A stretch of DNA of 38,515 nucleotides from Candidatus Cybelea tumulisoli (lineage in GTDB: Bacteria > Vulcanimicrobiota > Vulcanimicrobiia > Vulcanimicrobiales > Vulcanimicrobiaceae), in assembly GCA_003167155.1 (NCBI GenBank), contig PMTY01000124.1, positions 28,472-66,986 of the forward strand. The letters run 5' to 3'. The notes below the pieces were generated by a model. It was given only the letters and a program-made list of their open reading frames with translations. It had not been told where the DNA came from and did no database searches. Every line of letters begins with the position of its first letter. Position 1 is the stretch's first letter. This document shows positions 7,085-15,486 of this stretch, one piece after another. The translations under genes were made by a program, and so were the position numbers.

Positions 7085-8001
7085 TCGCTCGCACGGCTGC
7101 CCTCTACCTCTGCGTTTTCGTCTGCGTCCTGGCCGCACTTAGTATCGGCGCCTATGAGTTTGTGGCGCGCGAATACGCATCGTTGCTCGCACCTGCACTG
7201 AGCACGCCCGAAGGAGCCGGTGCGTTGAGGACGGCGATGCATCGGGTCGCCGTCACGATCGCCGAAATCGACGCACCGCTCGTCATCGTCGTCGCAATCG
7301 CATCGTACTTCTTAGCCCGCACCGCGATCGCGCCGCTGGCAGCGGCGCGCCAACGAGAGCGGCGCTTCTCGGCCGATGCCGCGCACGAGTTGCGCTCTCC
7401 GTTGACGGCCATTGCAGCCGTCGCGCAGGCCGCGCGTGCGGGCGCGACGGAGCAGAGTCGCGCCTCGTTCGAAGCGATCGCGCGCAGCGCGCTCGAAGCC
7501 TCGGCCGTCGTGACCGACCTGCTGACGCTGGCCCGCGATCCGGCGCGACGCGCGTTGCAATGCGAGCCGGTCGACTTAGCGGCGATCGTCACTCTCGCCT
7601 CGCGCGATACGCAGCCGCTCGCGGACGCGCGCAACGTGCGGCTCGACGTCGCGCCGGGTAGCGCGATCGTCGACGGCGACGAACGGCGTTTGCGCGAACT
7701 CTCGGTGAACTTGCTCGACAACGCCATTCGTCACGCCCGTCGGGGCGTGCGCATCAGCTCTCGCCGCGCGGGCCGCCTCTGCGAAATCGTCGTCGAAGAC
7801 GATGGCGACGGCATCCCCCCAAGCGAGCGCGAGCGGGTCTTCGAACGCTTTTATCGCCGTTCGAATGACGGCTCGGGCACGGGACTCGGCCTCCCGATCG
7901 TGCGCTGGATCGCATCCGCCCACGGCGGCGCGGTCGAGATCGATCGATCTTCCGACGGCGGGGCGCGGTTTGTCGCAGCCTTTCCCGCGCGCGAGTCCTA
8001 G
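7081..8001 (+). CDS. Membrane sensor histidine kinase
   Basis: A 306-residue kinase paired with the preceding regulator. The TTG at 7081 makes a TTGA overlap with the regulator stop; an in-frame ATG at 7054 would add nine residues. TM1 spans about 5-25 and TM2 about 65-82, enclosing a short ~40-residue periplasmic loop without Cys or Met/His clusters, so it is not an obvious metal sensor. A degenerate HAMP-like TAIAPLAAARQRERR leads to the H-box FSADAAHELRSPL (His102). The ATPase domain has an N-box (NLLDNAIRHA), G1 (DDGDGIP), an F-box (FERFYR) and G2 (GTGLGLPIV), so it should be active. Its stop codon lies within the left arm of the palindrome at 7997-8166. It probably senses a membrane or redox cue through the transmembrane helices or a partner protein. 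Confidence 0.9.
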   Translation: MIARTAALYLCVFVCVLAALSIGAYEFVAREYASLLAPALSTPEGAGALRTAMHRVAVTIAEIDAPLVIVVAIASYFLARTAIAPLAAARQRERRFSADAAHELRSPLTAIAAVAQAARAGATEQSRASFEAIARSALEASAVVTDLLTLARDPARRALQCEPVDLAAIVTLASRDTQPLADARNVRLDVAPGSAIVDGDERRLRELSVNLLDNAIRHARRGVRISSRRAGRLCEIVVEDDGDGIPPSERERVFERFYRRSNDGSGTGLGLPIVRWIASAHGGAVEIDRSSDGGARFVAAFPARES

Positions 8002-8166
8002 GAGCCTGTAGGGTTATGGCCATTTTCGGATTCGTCCCGGATTTTGTTCGAAGACGAGGCGCGATGAGGGAGCGAAGCCGTAGCTTCGTGACCGAAGAGC
8101 AACGAAGTATTCGGACAAAAGACGGGACGAAGACGGAAATGAGCCATAGCCCTACAGGCTCCTAGG
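7997..8166. repeat. Long imperfect inverted repeat (MITE/REP-like)
   Basis: Arms of about 57 bases at 7997-8053 and 8110-8166 are inverted copies with a few mismatches. The outer 19 bases (CCTAGGAGCCTGTAGGG...) match perfectly, and the inner parts share TTCGTCCCG and TTTTGT-CGAA. The 56-base centre contains a second perfect hairpin, CGAAGC-CGTA-GCTTCG (8073-8088). A partial third copy of the end (GGAGCCTGT) lies at 8166-8174. There is no reading frame of note. The left arm includes the kinase stop codon, so the element abuts or was inserted at the gene end. The shape fits a non-autonomous mobile element or an extragenic palindromic repeat that could also end transcription in both directions. 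No clear target-site duplication was seen. Confidence 0.75.
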
Positions 8167-8218
8167 GAGCCTGTTACGTAAGGCGGATACCGCCCACCGT
8201 GCGCATAAGCACGACGCT

Positions 8219-9730
8219 ATGCCATTCCGATCGCTTCGAGCGTTCGTCGACGCGTTGCGCAAGGCCGGCGAGCTTCACGTCATCTCGGCCAGCGTCGACC
8301 CCCGGCTAGAAGTAAGCGAAATCACGAACCGGGTCGTCAAGGCCGGCGGGCCGGCCCTGCTCTTTTCCGACGTCGCGGGCTCGGAGTTCCCCGTGCTCAC
8401 CAACCAATTCGGCACGCATCGGCGGATGGCGATGGCTTTAGGGGCGCAGAGCCTGGACGAAGTGGCGGGCCGCATTCGAGCCCTTCTCGACTTCAAACCG
8501 CCGTCGGGTTCCGCGTTAGAAAAACTGACGGGCGCGCTGCACTTCGCACCGCTGGCCAATGCAATTCCAAAAATCGTTCGCGACGGCAGCGTTCATGAAG
8601 TCGTGATCGAGCAGCCCGATCTCACGAAGTTGCCGGTCTTGACGACGTGGCCGTTGGATGCCGGACCGTTCATCACGCTGCCGCTGGTCATTACCAAAGA
8701 TCCGCGCAGCGGGCGCTCGAACGTCGGAATGTACCGGATGCAGGTCTATAACGCGACGCAGACCGGGATGCACTGGCAGCGACACAAACACGGGCGCGCG
8801 CATGCCGACGCGTGGGGCCGATCGGTTCCGGTCGCCGTCGCAATCGGGACCGATCCGGCGCTCACGTATGCAGCGACCGCCCCGCTTCCGCCGATGCTCG
8901 ACGAGTTCGCATTTGCGGGTTTTTTGCGGGGAAAGCCGGTGGAACTGACGCCGGCAAAAACCGTCGAGCTGATGGTTCCGGCCGACGCCGAGTTCGTGCT
9001 CGAAGGATACGTCGACAATGAGGATCTTCGGATCGAGGGACCGTTCGGCGATCACACCGGCGTCTATAGTTTGGCGGACCGCTATCCAACCTTTCACGTA
9101 ACGTGCATCACGCACCGCCGCAATCCAATTTATCCCGCGACCGTCGTCGGCAGGCCGCCGATGGAGGACGCGTGGCTTGGCAAAGCAACGGAGCGTATCT
9201 TCTTGCCGTTGCTGCAAGCGATGCTTCCCGAGGTCGTCGACATGAATCTGCCGGTTGAAGGCGGATTTCACAATCTTGCGATCGTCTCGATTCGCAAGTC
9301 CTATCCGGGCCACGCGAAAAAGGTCATGAACGCGCTTTGGGGGCTCGGTCACATGATGATGCTGACGCGAACGCTCGTCATCGTCGATGCCGATATCGAC
9401 GTGGCGGACCCCCGCGAGGTCGCATGGTACGTGCTCAACAATCTCGCGCCGGAGCGCGATATCGTGATGATGCCCGGTCCGGTAGACGACCTCGATCACG
9501 GCTCCTACAACATCGCGTACGGCACGAAGATCGGCGTCGACGCCACCCGCAAAGATGCGTCGGAGGGTTACACGCGCGAGTGGCCTCCCGACATGGTCAT
9601 GGACCCCCAGACGCGCCGCCTGGTCAGCGAGCGTTGGCGCGACTACGGGCTCGATACCATCGCACGCTCGCTCTGCGCAAACGATTGGTCGGGACAGGGG
9701 CCGGCCGCCTACGCCCGGCTGATGAAATGA
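8219..9730 (+). CDS. ubiD: UbiD-family decarboxylase
   Basis: A 503-residue member of the UbiD family of prenylated-FMN-dependent (de)carboxylases, of the usual length for the family. Visible hallmarks are the cofactor/metal-binding stretch SNVGMYRMQVYNATQTGMHW, the following HKHGRAH, and the acidic catalytic region EDLRIEGPFGDHTGVYS, with the EGPFG-D/E-x-TG signature. The C-terminal part has the family DDLDHGSYN and a conserved KIGVDATRK stretch. The next gene encodes a UbiA prenyltransferase with ATGA overlap, so the pair probably acts in quinone synthesis, either on polyprenyl-hydroxybenzoate or in the futalosine-type menaquinone route (MqnL/MqnP-like). No UbiX flavin prenyltransferase is present in the window. 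An unrelated aromatic-acid decarboxylase role remains possible. Confidence 0.92.
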   Translation: MPFRSLRAFVDALRKAGELHVISASVDPRLEVSEITNRVVKAGGPALLFSDVAGSEFPVLTNQFGTHRRMAMALGAQSLDEVAGRIRALLDFKPPSGSALEKLTGALHFAPLANAIPKIVRDGSVHEVVIEQPDLTKLPVLTTWPLDAGPFITLPLVITKDPRSGRSNVGMYRMQVYNATQTGMHWQRHKHGRAHADAWGRSVPVAVAIGTDPALTYAATAPLPPMLDEFAFAGFLRGKPVELTPAKTVELMVPADAEFVLEGYVDNEDLRIEGPFGDHTGVYSLADRYPTFHVTCITHRRNPIYPATVVGRPPMEDAWLGKATERIFLPLLQAMLPEVVDMNLPVEGGFHNLAIVSIRKSYPGHAKKVMNALWGLGHMMMLTRTLVIVDADIDVADPREVAWYVLNNLAPERDIVMMPGPVDDLDHGSYNIAYGTKIGVDATRKDASEGYTREWPPDMVMDPQTRRLVSERWRDYGLDTIARSLCANDWSGQGPAAYARLMK

Positions 9731-10575
9731 GAGCCGTCGCCTTATTCTTGCGCGAGATTCGCCTCGAGCACACGCTCTTCGCGCTGCCCTTTGCCTACGT
9801 CGGCGCAATCCTGGCGGCCCACGGCCTCCCGACCCCGGCGCAACTCGGATGGATAACGCTTGCCGTGCTCGGCGCTCGAACGGCGGCGATGGCGGCGAAC
9901 CGCTTTCTCGACCGCGAAATCGACGCCCGCAATCCGCGCACGGCGCGGCGAGCGCTGGCGAGCGGTACGCTGCCTTCCTCGACGATGCTCTGGGCGACCG
10001 TAGCCGGACTCAGCATTCTTTTATGGGCAGCATGGATGCTCAATCCATTGTGTTTGAAGCTCTTGCCGATTGCCGTCGTCCTTTTGCTGATCTATCCGCT
10101 TTGCAAGCGCTTCACGTGGCTCACCCATTTTGTGCTGGGCGCAGTCGATGGTTTGGCACCGCTGGGAGCCTACGTCGCGATCGCCGGAAAGATCACGCTG
10201 CCCGCCCTTGCGCTCTTCGCGGCGGTCACGATCTGGGTTGCGGGGTTCGACATCGTCTATGCGCTCATGGACCTGTCCGTCGATCGCGAGCAAGGGATTT
10301 CGTCGCTCCCGGTACGTTTTGGCGAGCGCAGCGGACGCTTCGTGCCGATCCTGCTGCACCTGGCCATGCTCGCGCTGCTCACCGCGGCCGGACTCCTCGA
10401 CGGCGCCGGCCGGCCGTACTATCTCGGCATCGCCGCCCTGGGGATTCTCATCGTGTATGAAGAGCATCTCTTTCGCAGCGGCGCCAATCTGTTCGTCATC
10501 AACGAACGGATCTTTCGCTCGAACATGGCGTTTTCGGTCGTCTTCTTGCTGACGACATTGGGAGCGTACCGATGA
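9727..10575 (+). CDS. ubiA: UbiA-family prenyltransferase
   Basis: A 282-residue polytopic membrane enzyme that joins a polyprenyl chain to an aromatic ring. The ATG at 9727 overlaps the UbiD stop; a longer frame from 9337 lies inside ubiD and is rejected. Both diphosphate/Mg-binding motifs are present: NRFLDREID (Asn58, Asp62, Asp66) and DLSVD (Asp182, Asp186), with about eight to nine hydrophobic helices between and around them. The (E)HTLFALPFAYVGAIL start is typical of 4-hydroxybenzoate polyprenyltransferases and of MqnP. With UbiD upstream, the substrate is a hydroxybenzoate-like or naphthoate-like acid. The gene is translationally coupled to the next gene by another ATGA overlap, an unusual partner for quinone synthesis. 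Confidence 0.92.
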   Translation: MRAVALFLREIRLEHTLFALPFAYVGAILAAHGLPTPAQLGWITLAVLGARTAAMAANRFLDREIDARNPRTARRALASGTLPSSTMLWATVAGLSILLWAAWMLNPLCLKLLPIAVVLLLIYPLCKRFTWLTHFVLGAVDGLAPLGAYVAIAGKITLPALALFAAVTIWVAGFDIVYALMDLSVDREQGISSLPVRFGERSGRFVPILLHLAMLALLTAAGLLDGAGRPYYLGIAALGILIVYEEHLFRSGANLFVINERIFRSNMAFSVVFLLTTLGAYR

Positions 10576-11759
10576 AGCGTCGCGCGTTTATCGCCGCCGC
10601 GGGCGCGGGCGCGGCCGCCGCCGGCACGAGGCACGCGGTGGCGCAGACGATTCCGGGCCAGCCGTTCAACCCCCTCAACCAACAGTTCTTTCCGCAGCTT
10701 AGCATCGCGGTCAACGTCACGCTCTCCGGCGCATTGGGTAAGTACGGGCAGGAGGTCGTCAAAGGCGTTCAGGCGGCCGTCGACGAGCAGAATCGTTTTA
10801 ACGCGCAGATCTCGCACGTCTGGGGATGGCGCGCCCTCGACGACCGTAACGATCCGGGCCTTGCCGGCTCCAACGCCAACGTCGCGCAGGCCGACTCGAC
10901 GGTGATCGCAATAGTCGGCAATCTAACGGCTCCGATGACGCTCGCGGCGCTTTCGCACTATGCGAACACCGGTTTTGCCGTCATCGTCCCGACCGTCACC
11001 GCCGATGCGGTCACCAATCGTGGTTACCACAACGTGTACCGTCTTCCGGCCAGGGACAGCCAGTCGGGGCGGCTTTTTGCCGGCGCCGCACTCGAAGGTA
11101 AGCGAGGCGTCCCGACGATCGCGGTCGCCTTCGACGGTGATTATGGTTACGACGTCGCGCGCGGATTCGTCACGGCCGCTCAGGCGAGCCACCATGCCTC
11201 GGACGTTCTGCTCTTTCCGGCCGACAAAACCGACCCCGCGGAGGCGGCGCGAACCGTACTGGACCGCAGTCCCGGATACGTCTTTCTTGCCGGAAAGACG
11301 GCCGAGCTGGGACCGGTCGCCGAAGCGATGCGCCTCGCCGGCTACACGGGCGAGTTCGGCGCGGCCGACGGATTCTATAACACCGATACGATTACCACCT
11401 ACGCAAAGACGCTCGACGGCGCGTACGTCGCATCGTCGATGCCGCCGCTCGACCGGATCCCCAGCGCGGCGCAGCTCGTTACCGATTTTCAGCGCGAGGT
11501 CACGCAAATCACGACCTTCTCGGCTTACGGCTACGCGGCCGCGCAGCTCATCATTTCGGCTTCGCAGCGCGGCTTCGCCGCGACCCGTTCTGCACTATTG
11601 ACCGAGCTGCAGCGCGGCGGCACGTTTACGGCGCTCATCGGACAGTTTGACTTCAACGTCAGCGGCGATCCGCTGATTCCCAACATCTATCTGTACACGA
11701 TCGGCAGCGACGGATTCAAGTACGCTCGCCCGGCGATCCGAACCGGTTTTGTTCTGTAG
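10572..11759 (+). CDS. Periplasmic substrate-binding protein (LivJ type)
   Basis: A 395-residue type I periplasmic binding protein of the branched-chain amino acid/amide family (Peripla_BP_6). The N-terminus MKRRAFIAAAGAGAAAAG...AVAQ has a twin-arginine-like KRRAF motif before the hydrophobic stretch, so Tat export is possible. Typical features are an early SIAVNVTLSGALGKYGQEVVKG-like segment, AIVGNLTAPMTLA, GYHNVYRLPARD and VAFDGDYGYDVARGF. No permease or ATPase genes are adjacent, so it may feed a transporter encoded elsewhere or act as a ligand sensor. The ATGA overlap with ubiA makes it the third gene of that operon. Its 3' end overlaps the convergent lipid kinase gene by 44 bases. Confidence 0.86.
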   Translation: MKRRAFIAAAGAGAAAAGTRHAVAQTIPGQPFNPLNQQFFPQLSIAVNVTLSGALGKYGQEVVKGVQAAVDEQNRFNAQISHVWGWRALDDRNDPGLAGSNANVAQADSTVIAIVGNLTAPMTLAALSHYANTGFAVIVPTVTADAVTNRGYHNVYRLPARDSQSGRLFAGAALEGKRGVPTIAVAFDGDYGYDVARGFVTAAQASHHASDVLLFPADKTDPAEAARTVLDRSPGYVFLAGKTAELGPVAEAMRLAGYTGEFGAADGFYNTDTITTYAKTLDGAYVASSMPPLDRIPSAAQLVTDFQREVTQITTFSAYGYAAAQLIISASQRGFAATRSALLTELQRGGTFTALIGQFDFNVSGDPLIPNIYLYTIGSDGFKYARPAIRTGFVL

Positions 11760-12576
11760 CAAAGACGCGTAGGGCCGCGGGTAGTATCTCGAAGCGAGCC
11801 GGCGTCGTCCCGGCCGGCTCTCCATCGGCGGTGATGCGGTGCCGGCGCCGGGTGCTTACGGAAAACGCGGTCGAACGAAAGGTGCGCACGCCTTCGGCCG
11901 ATCGTCCCTGGCGCGTGACGATCGCGGCCAGAACTCGGATCGCCGGCCAAAGCCCTACCGCGTCGACGGCGTAGAGGTCGAGCCAGCCGTCATCGATTGC
12001 GGCATCGTTCACAGTGATGAAGCCGCCGAAACTTTGGCTGTTGGCCACCGTTAGCTGGATGGTTTTTACGCTCGCGCACCCACCGTCGTAGGTAATTTCG
12101 GCGCGAAATGGGCGTACGAAACGAACCGCTCGCAGAACGCTGAGCGCAACGGCGACGAATCCAAAACGCTGCTTGTCCCCAGATTTCTGCAGTCTCGCAA
12201 TGCGGCTCGAGATGCCGACGCTCGCCTCAGTCGCATAATAGAGGCCGTTGACGCGAGCTACGTCAATCCGCCGAGTCTTACCCGACGCGATCAACGCGCA
12301 TGCCTCGTCGAGATCCAATGGAATCGCAAGCGTGCGTGCAAGGTCGTTGAAGGTACCCAGCGGCACGATGCCGATCGGCACGTCGAGGTCAATGGCACGG
12401 GAGATGTAGCGCGCAACCGTGCCGTCACCCCCGGCGACGACGATCGCATCGATAGGGCCGCCCGCGGTGCTCTCTGCGACGGGCTCGATTCCGTTGCGCG
12501 TAAGTTGCAGGCGCACGGCCGCGCCGAGCCGGCGTCCGCGCCGCGAGCGCGGATTGACGAAGAGCAAGACGCGCAT
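11716..12576 (-). CDS. Diacylglycerol kinase-family lipid kinase
   Basis: A 286-residue soluble lipid kinase of the YegS/BmrU/DagK type. ATG 12576 begins the expected MRVLLFVNPRSRRG; the frame is open to 12924 but the extra part overlaps other genes. The nucleotide-binding loop VVAGGDGTVARY (GGDGT at about 49-53) and PLGTFNDLART are clear. The C-terminal beta-sandwich ends with a typical TADGEPAGTTPARFEILP segment. The enzyme phosphorylates diacylglycerol or related lipids at the inner membrane, feeding phosphatidate back to phospholipid synthesis; the exact lipid cannot be read from sequence. It starts two bases after the stop of the small membrane-protein gene, so the two are co-transcribed. 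Its 3' end runs 44 bases into the convergent binding-protein gene. Confidence 0.9.
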   Translation of the reverse strand: MRVLLFVNPRSRRGRRLGAAVRLQLTRNGIEPVAESTAGGPIDAIVVAGGDGTVARYISRAIDLDVPIGIVPLGTFNDLARTLAIPLDLDEACALIASGKTRRIDVARVNGLYYATEASVGISSRIARLQKSGDKQRFGFVAVALSVLRAVRFVRPFRAEITYDGGCASVKTIQLTVANSQSFGGFITVNDAAIDDGWLDLYAVDAVGLWPAIRVLAAIVTRQGRSAEGVRTFRSTAFSVSTRRRHRITADGEPAGTTPARFEILPAALRVFATEQNRFGSPGERT

Positions 12577-12578
12577 CG

Positions 12579-12845
12579 TTACCGGCGGGGAACGATCAAA
12601 AGGCGAAGCAGCTGGATTGCCGACCACGCCGCAATGGCCGCCAAAATAACCGTGCCGCCGATCATCACGAAGTACCCCAGCGTGATGCCCATTTGAGTCA
12701 CCGGATCGACATAGCCGACCGCTTTTTCGGTGATGCTCAAGTTTTCGTAGACGCCGTGGAAGACAAACCAGACGATCGCCGCAGCCGGCGCCGAGAGTAC
12801 GAGCATCGTCAGATAATGTTGCAGCAGCTCCTTCCGACGATTCAC
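12579..12845 (-). CDS. Small two-helix membrane protein
   Basis: An 88-residue frame read from a GTG at 12845 (MNRRKELLQHYLTMLVL). It has two hydrophobic helices, about 13-35 and 53-82, joined by ENLSITEKAVGYVDPVTQMG, and ends LLIVPRR. The frame is open up to 12920, but a start there would run into the divergent MFS gene, and the added residues are not membrane-like. It lies two bases upstream of the lipid kinase gene in the same direction and may anchor or regulate that kinase or simply share its promoter. No named family is recognised. Confidence 0.6.
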   Translation of the reverse strand: MNRRKELLQHYLTMLVLSAPAAAIVWFVFHGVYENLSITEKAVGYVDPVTQMGITLGYFVMIGGTVILAAIAAWSAIQLLRLLIVPRR

Positions 12846-12889
12846 GAAACAGAGCTTCGCCGCGGTGCGCCGAAGAGACCCTCCTCGAG

Positions 12890-14137
12890 ATGCATTCCCC
12901 CAAGCGCCGGCCCAGACCACACAACCCGATGCCCGAATCGCGCTACGAGGTGCTCGCGCTCTTCACCGGCGCGATGATCGGTGCTTCGCTTTGCATCATG
13001 TCGACGGGCGCGCTCATGCCTTTTTTTAAGTCGGCCCTTCACCTCGACCAGGCACAACTTGGATGGCTGCTCTCCATCCAGTTCATCGGATCGGTCGCGA
13101 TGACGTCGGTCGCCGGCCTCCTGACCGACCGCTTCGGCGACAAGACGGTCGTGCGTTGGACCGGACTGCTCATGGGCCTGTCGCTCATTGCAGCCTCCCT
13201 GGTTGCGAGCTTTTCTTGGCTCCTGGCCTGGCTGTTCGTCTACGGAATCGGCTACGCCGCGGTAACGCCCGCGGGTTGCCACGCCATCATTTTCTTTTTT
13301 AAAAAGGCCGACCGCGGCCTCGCCATGGGGATTCGCCAGTGCGGGGTTCCGATCGCCGGCGTTATTGGTTCGCTGCTGCTGCCGGCGATAGCGCTGCGCT
13401 CCGACTATCGCGAGGCCCTCGCCGCCGCCGGCGTGTTTACGCTGATCGCAACCGCGATCGCTTCGCAGTTTTATCGCGAGCCGCACGAGTTGGAGGGCGA
13501 GCGCGTATCGCTGCGCACCATGCTAGCCGAAATGGTGCAGATCGCTCGGGAATCTCGTCTCATCCTGTTGACGCTTACGTCGATGATCTTGATCGCCGGT
13601 CAGCTCGCTCTGATCGGATTCCTTACTTTGACGCTCGTGCATCGCGCCGGTTATCCGTTGAGCTTAGCGCTGGGGCTCTTCACGCTTTCGCAAGTCGCGG
13701 CAATCTTCGGCAGGCTCTCGTGGGGATGGTTGAGCGACCATCTCTTTGCGGGAAGCCGGGCGCTGCCGCTCGCGACGGTCTGCGTGCTCGTTGCGGCGAT
13801 CGCGTTTGCATTCGCTTCGGTCACCGCGGGAACGCCGGTGTGGTGGGCCGCGTTCTTGGCGGCCGCGCTGGGTTTTACCGCGGAAGGCTGGCTTGGCGTG
13901 AGCGTCATCGGCTTTGCGGAGATCGGCGGCGAGGAACGCTCGGGCAGCGCGCTCGGCGTGGGCCTGACGTGGACGCTGCTGGCGGCCTTTGCAACGCCGG
14001 CGCTCTTCGGAGCGCTGGCGCAAGTGCACGGATTCGAGGTTGCCTGGCGCTGCTTGGCGATACTTCAGCTACTCGGCGTCGTGCCCGCGTTACTTGCCAG
14101 CCGCGGCGTAATGCCGCTGCCTTCTACGGAAAGCTAA
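12890..14137 (+). CDS. MFS transporter
   Basis: A 415-residue major facilitator with 12 predicted helices. The first two helices ([40 protein letters not shown]) flank a motif-A loop [15 protein letters not shown], the usual D-R-x-G signature between TM2 and TM3. A second copy-like loop [15 protein letters not shown] sits mid-protein. ATG 12890 gives a basic, Pro-rich leader; ATG 12929 ([12 protein letters not shown]) is an equally possible start, and neither has a strong ribosome site. The overall pattern resembles the CynX/NarK-like anion and small-molecule porters, but the substrate cannot be assigned. It is divergent from the small membrane protein, leaving 44 bases for a shared promoter region, and its stop overlaps the convergent phosphoesterase gene by four bases. 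Confidence 0.9.
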   Translation: MHSPKRRPRPHNPMPESRYEVLALFTGAMIGASLCIMSTGALMPFFKSALHLDQAQLGWLLSIQFIGSVAMTSVAGLLTDRFGDKTVVRWTGLLMGLSLIAASLVASFSWLLAWLFVYGIGYAAVTPAGCHAIIFFFKKADRGLAMGIRQCGVPIAGVIGSLLLPAIALRSDYREALAAAGVFTLIATAIASQFYREPHELEGERVSLRTMLAEMVQIARESRLILLTLTSMILIAGQLALIGFLTLTLVHRAGYPLSLALGLFTLSQVAAIFGRLSWGWLSDHLFAGSRALPLATVCVLVAAIAFAFASVTAGTPVWWAAFLAAALGFTAEGWLGVSVIGFAEIGGEERSGSALGVGLTWTLLAAFATPALFGALAQVHGFEVAWRCLAILQLLGVVPALLASRGVMPLPSTES

Positions 14138-15486
14138 TAGTCGACGTTCTCGGACGAATCCGGCTGTTTGAGAAAGTAGCTTCTGGAGAGTGGCGCCTCG
14201 ATCGGCTTGAACGGCATGGGCGCCTGGTTAAAGTCGAAACAGTCGGAGAGGTCGTCGGACCGGACGTCGGTTGTGCCCAGCGAGGGCAACCCGAACGCCT
14301 CCTCGACGAACTTTAGCATGCTGCCGAACTCGTGCTGCGCGTGAGAGACGTAGTGTTGCTTTGCGTACGGAGATATGACGACCAGCGGTACGCGAAACCC
14401 GAGCTCGTACGAGTTGTATTGCGGCGGCGCAACGTGGTCGTACCAGCCGCCCCAGTCGTCCCACGTCAAGAAAATTGCCGTATGGTCCCAATACGGGCTC
14501 TCGCCGATGGCATTGACGACGGATGCGACCCACGACGGCCCGGTCCCGTTGGTACCCCCGGCGTGGTCCGAAGCTTTCCCCGTGGGTGTCAGCCACACGA
14601 CGTCGGCGAGCCGTCCCGCGGCGATGTCGGTGAGAATCGTCTTGGGTGGAGCGACGACGCGCGTTGCGAACTCCTTGCTGTTCCGAAGATGTAAGATCGC
14701 ATCCGGCGCCTCCCAGAGCCCGGCTCCCAGGTGCTCTTCGTAGTAACGCCAGCTCAGCGACTTACGGTCGAGCAAGTCCATGAGCGTCAGCCGGTTGAAA
14801 CACGGATAAGTCCCCTGGTCCTCGTGTCCGGACGGATCGATTAGCAACACATACGAGCCGGGTGGCGAATCGCAACCGCCGGTAAATCCGCCCGCTGGTG
14901 AGAGCGGGTTTGAGGCCGCGCGCAGCTGCGATCCGTTGCTAACCGTGGAGGTTCCGCTGATCATGTACTGGTGTGCCGGAAAACTCGGGCCTTCGTTGGT
15001 TTCGAACATTCGATCTCCAAACGTATATCGCAAGGCCATCTCGAAGTACGGCTCGACTTCCTCGCGCGGCACGTATCCATAGGCGCGGAGATCGGGAGGA
15101 GGACAGCTCTTTCCCAGGTGGCATGAGGATCTCACCTCGTTAAAGCCGTTGAGCTCGCCGTTGGCGCGTTCGATGAGATACGCGCTGTGCGAGTGACTGA
15201 TATCGTAAGGGGCGGTAAGCGCTACCCGCCTAAGAGTGACGCTCTCTCCTTGAGAGTTTTTACCGCTCCGCACGGTGTCGGCACCACGAAGCCCGTTGAA
15301 GAGATCGTCGGGCGTGCGGTTCTCCTGAACGATGATGACGACGTGCGTGATCTTTGATGCTCCGCCGAATCTTGCTGCCGCCAAGCTCGGAATCAGTGAG
15401 CCGCCGGGCACGTTGGTTTGCGTGGTCCAGCGATCTCCGCAGCCGCAGAGCGCTAGCGCGGCGGTAACGGCCGCAAGCAGCTTCAT
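14134..15486 (-). CDS. Phosphoesterase-family lipoprotein
   Basis: A 450-residue predicted lipoprotein ([16 protein letters not shown], lipobox LCGC, Cys15) of the phosphoesterase superfamily that includes bacterial phospholipase C and acid phosphatase AcpA. The N-terminal [19 protein letters not shown] carries the metal-binding Glu-Asn of the family. Later signatures are [31 protein letters not shown] and [20 protein letters not shown], containing the Asp and His residues that bind the active-site metals. It would hydrolyse phosphate esters at the cell surface or in the periplasm, with unknown substrate. Its ATG overlaps the stop of the upstream GloVer-repeat gene (15483-15486), so the two form an operon. 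A second, longer family member lies divergently at 16943. Confidence 0.86.
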   Translation of the reverse strand: MKLLAAVTAALALCGCGDRWTTQTNVPGGSLIPSLAAARFGGASKITHVVIIVQENRTPDDLFNGLRGADTVRSGKNSQGESVTLRRVALTAPYDISHSHSAYLIERANGELNGFNEVRSSCHLGKSCPPPDLRAYGYVPREEVEPYFEMALRYTFGDRMFETNEGPSFPAHQYMISGTSTVSNGSQLRAASNPLSPAGGFTGGCDSPPGSYVLLIDPSGHEDQGTYPCFNRLTLMDLLDRKSLSWRYYEEHLGAGLWEAPDAILHLRNSKEFATRVVAPPKTILTDIAAGRLADVVWLTPTGKASDHAGGTNGTGPSWVASVVNAIGESPYWDHTAIFLTWDDWGGWYDHVAPPQYNSYELGFRVPLVVISPYAKQHYVSHAQHEFGSMLKFVEEAFGLPSLGTTDVRSDDLSDCFDFNQAPMPFKPIEAPLSRSYFLKQPDSSENVDY

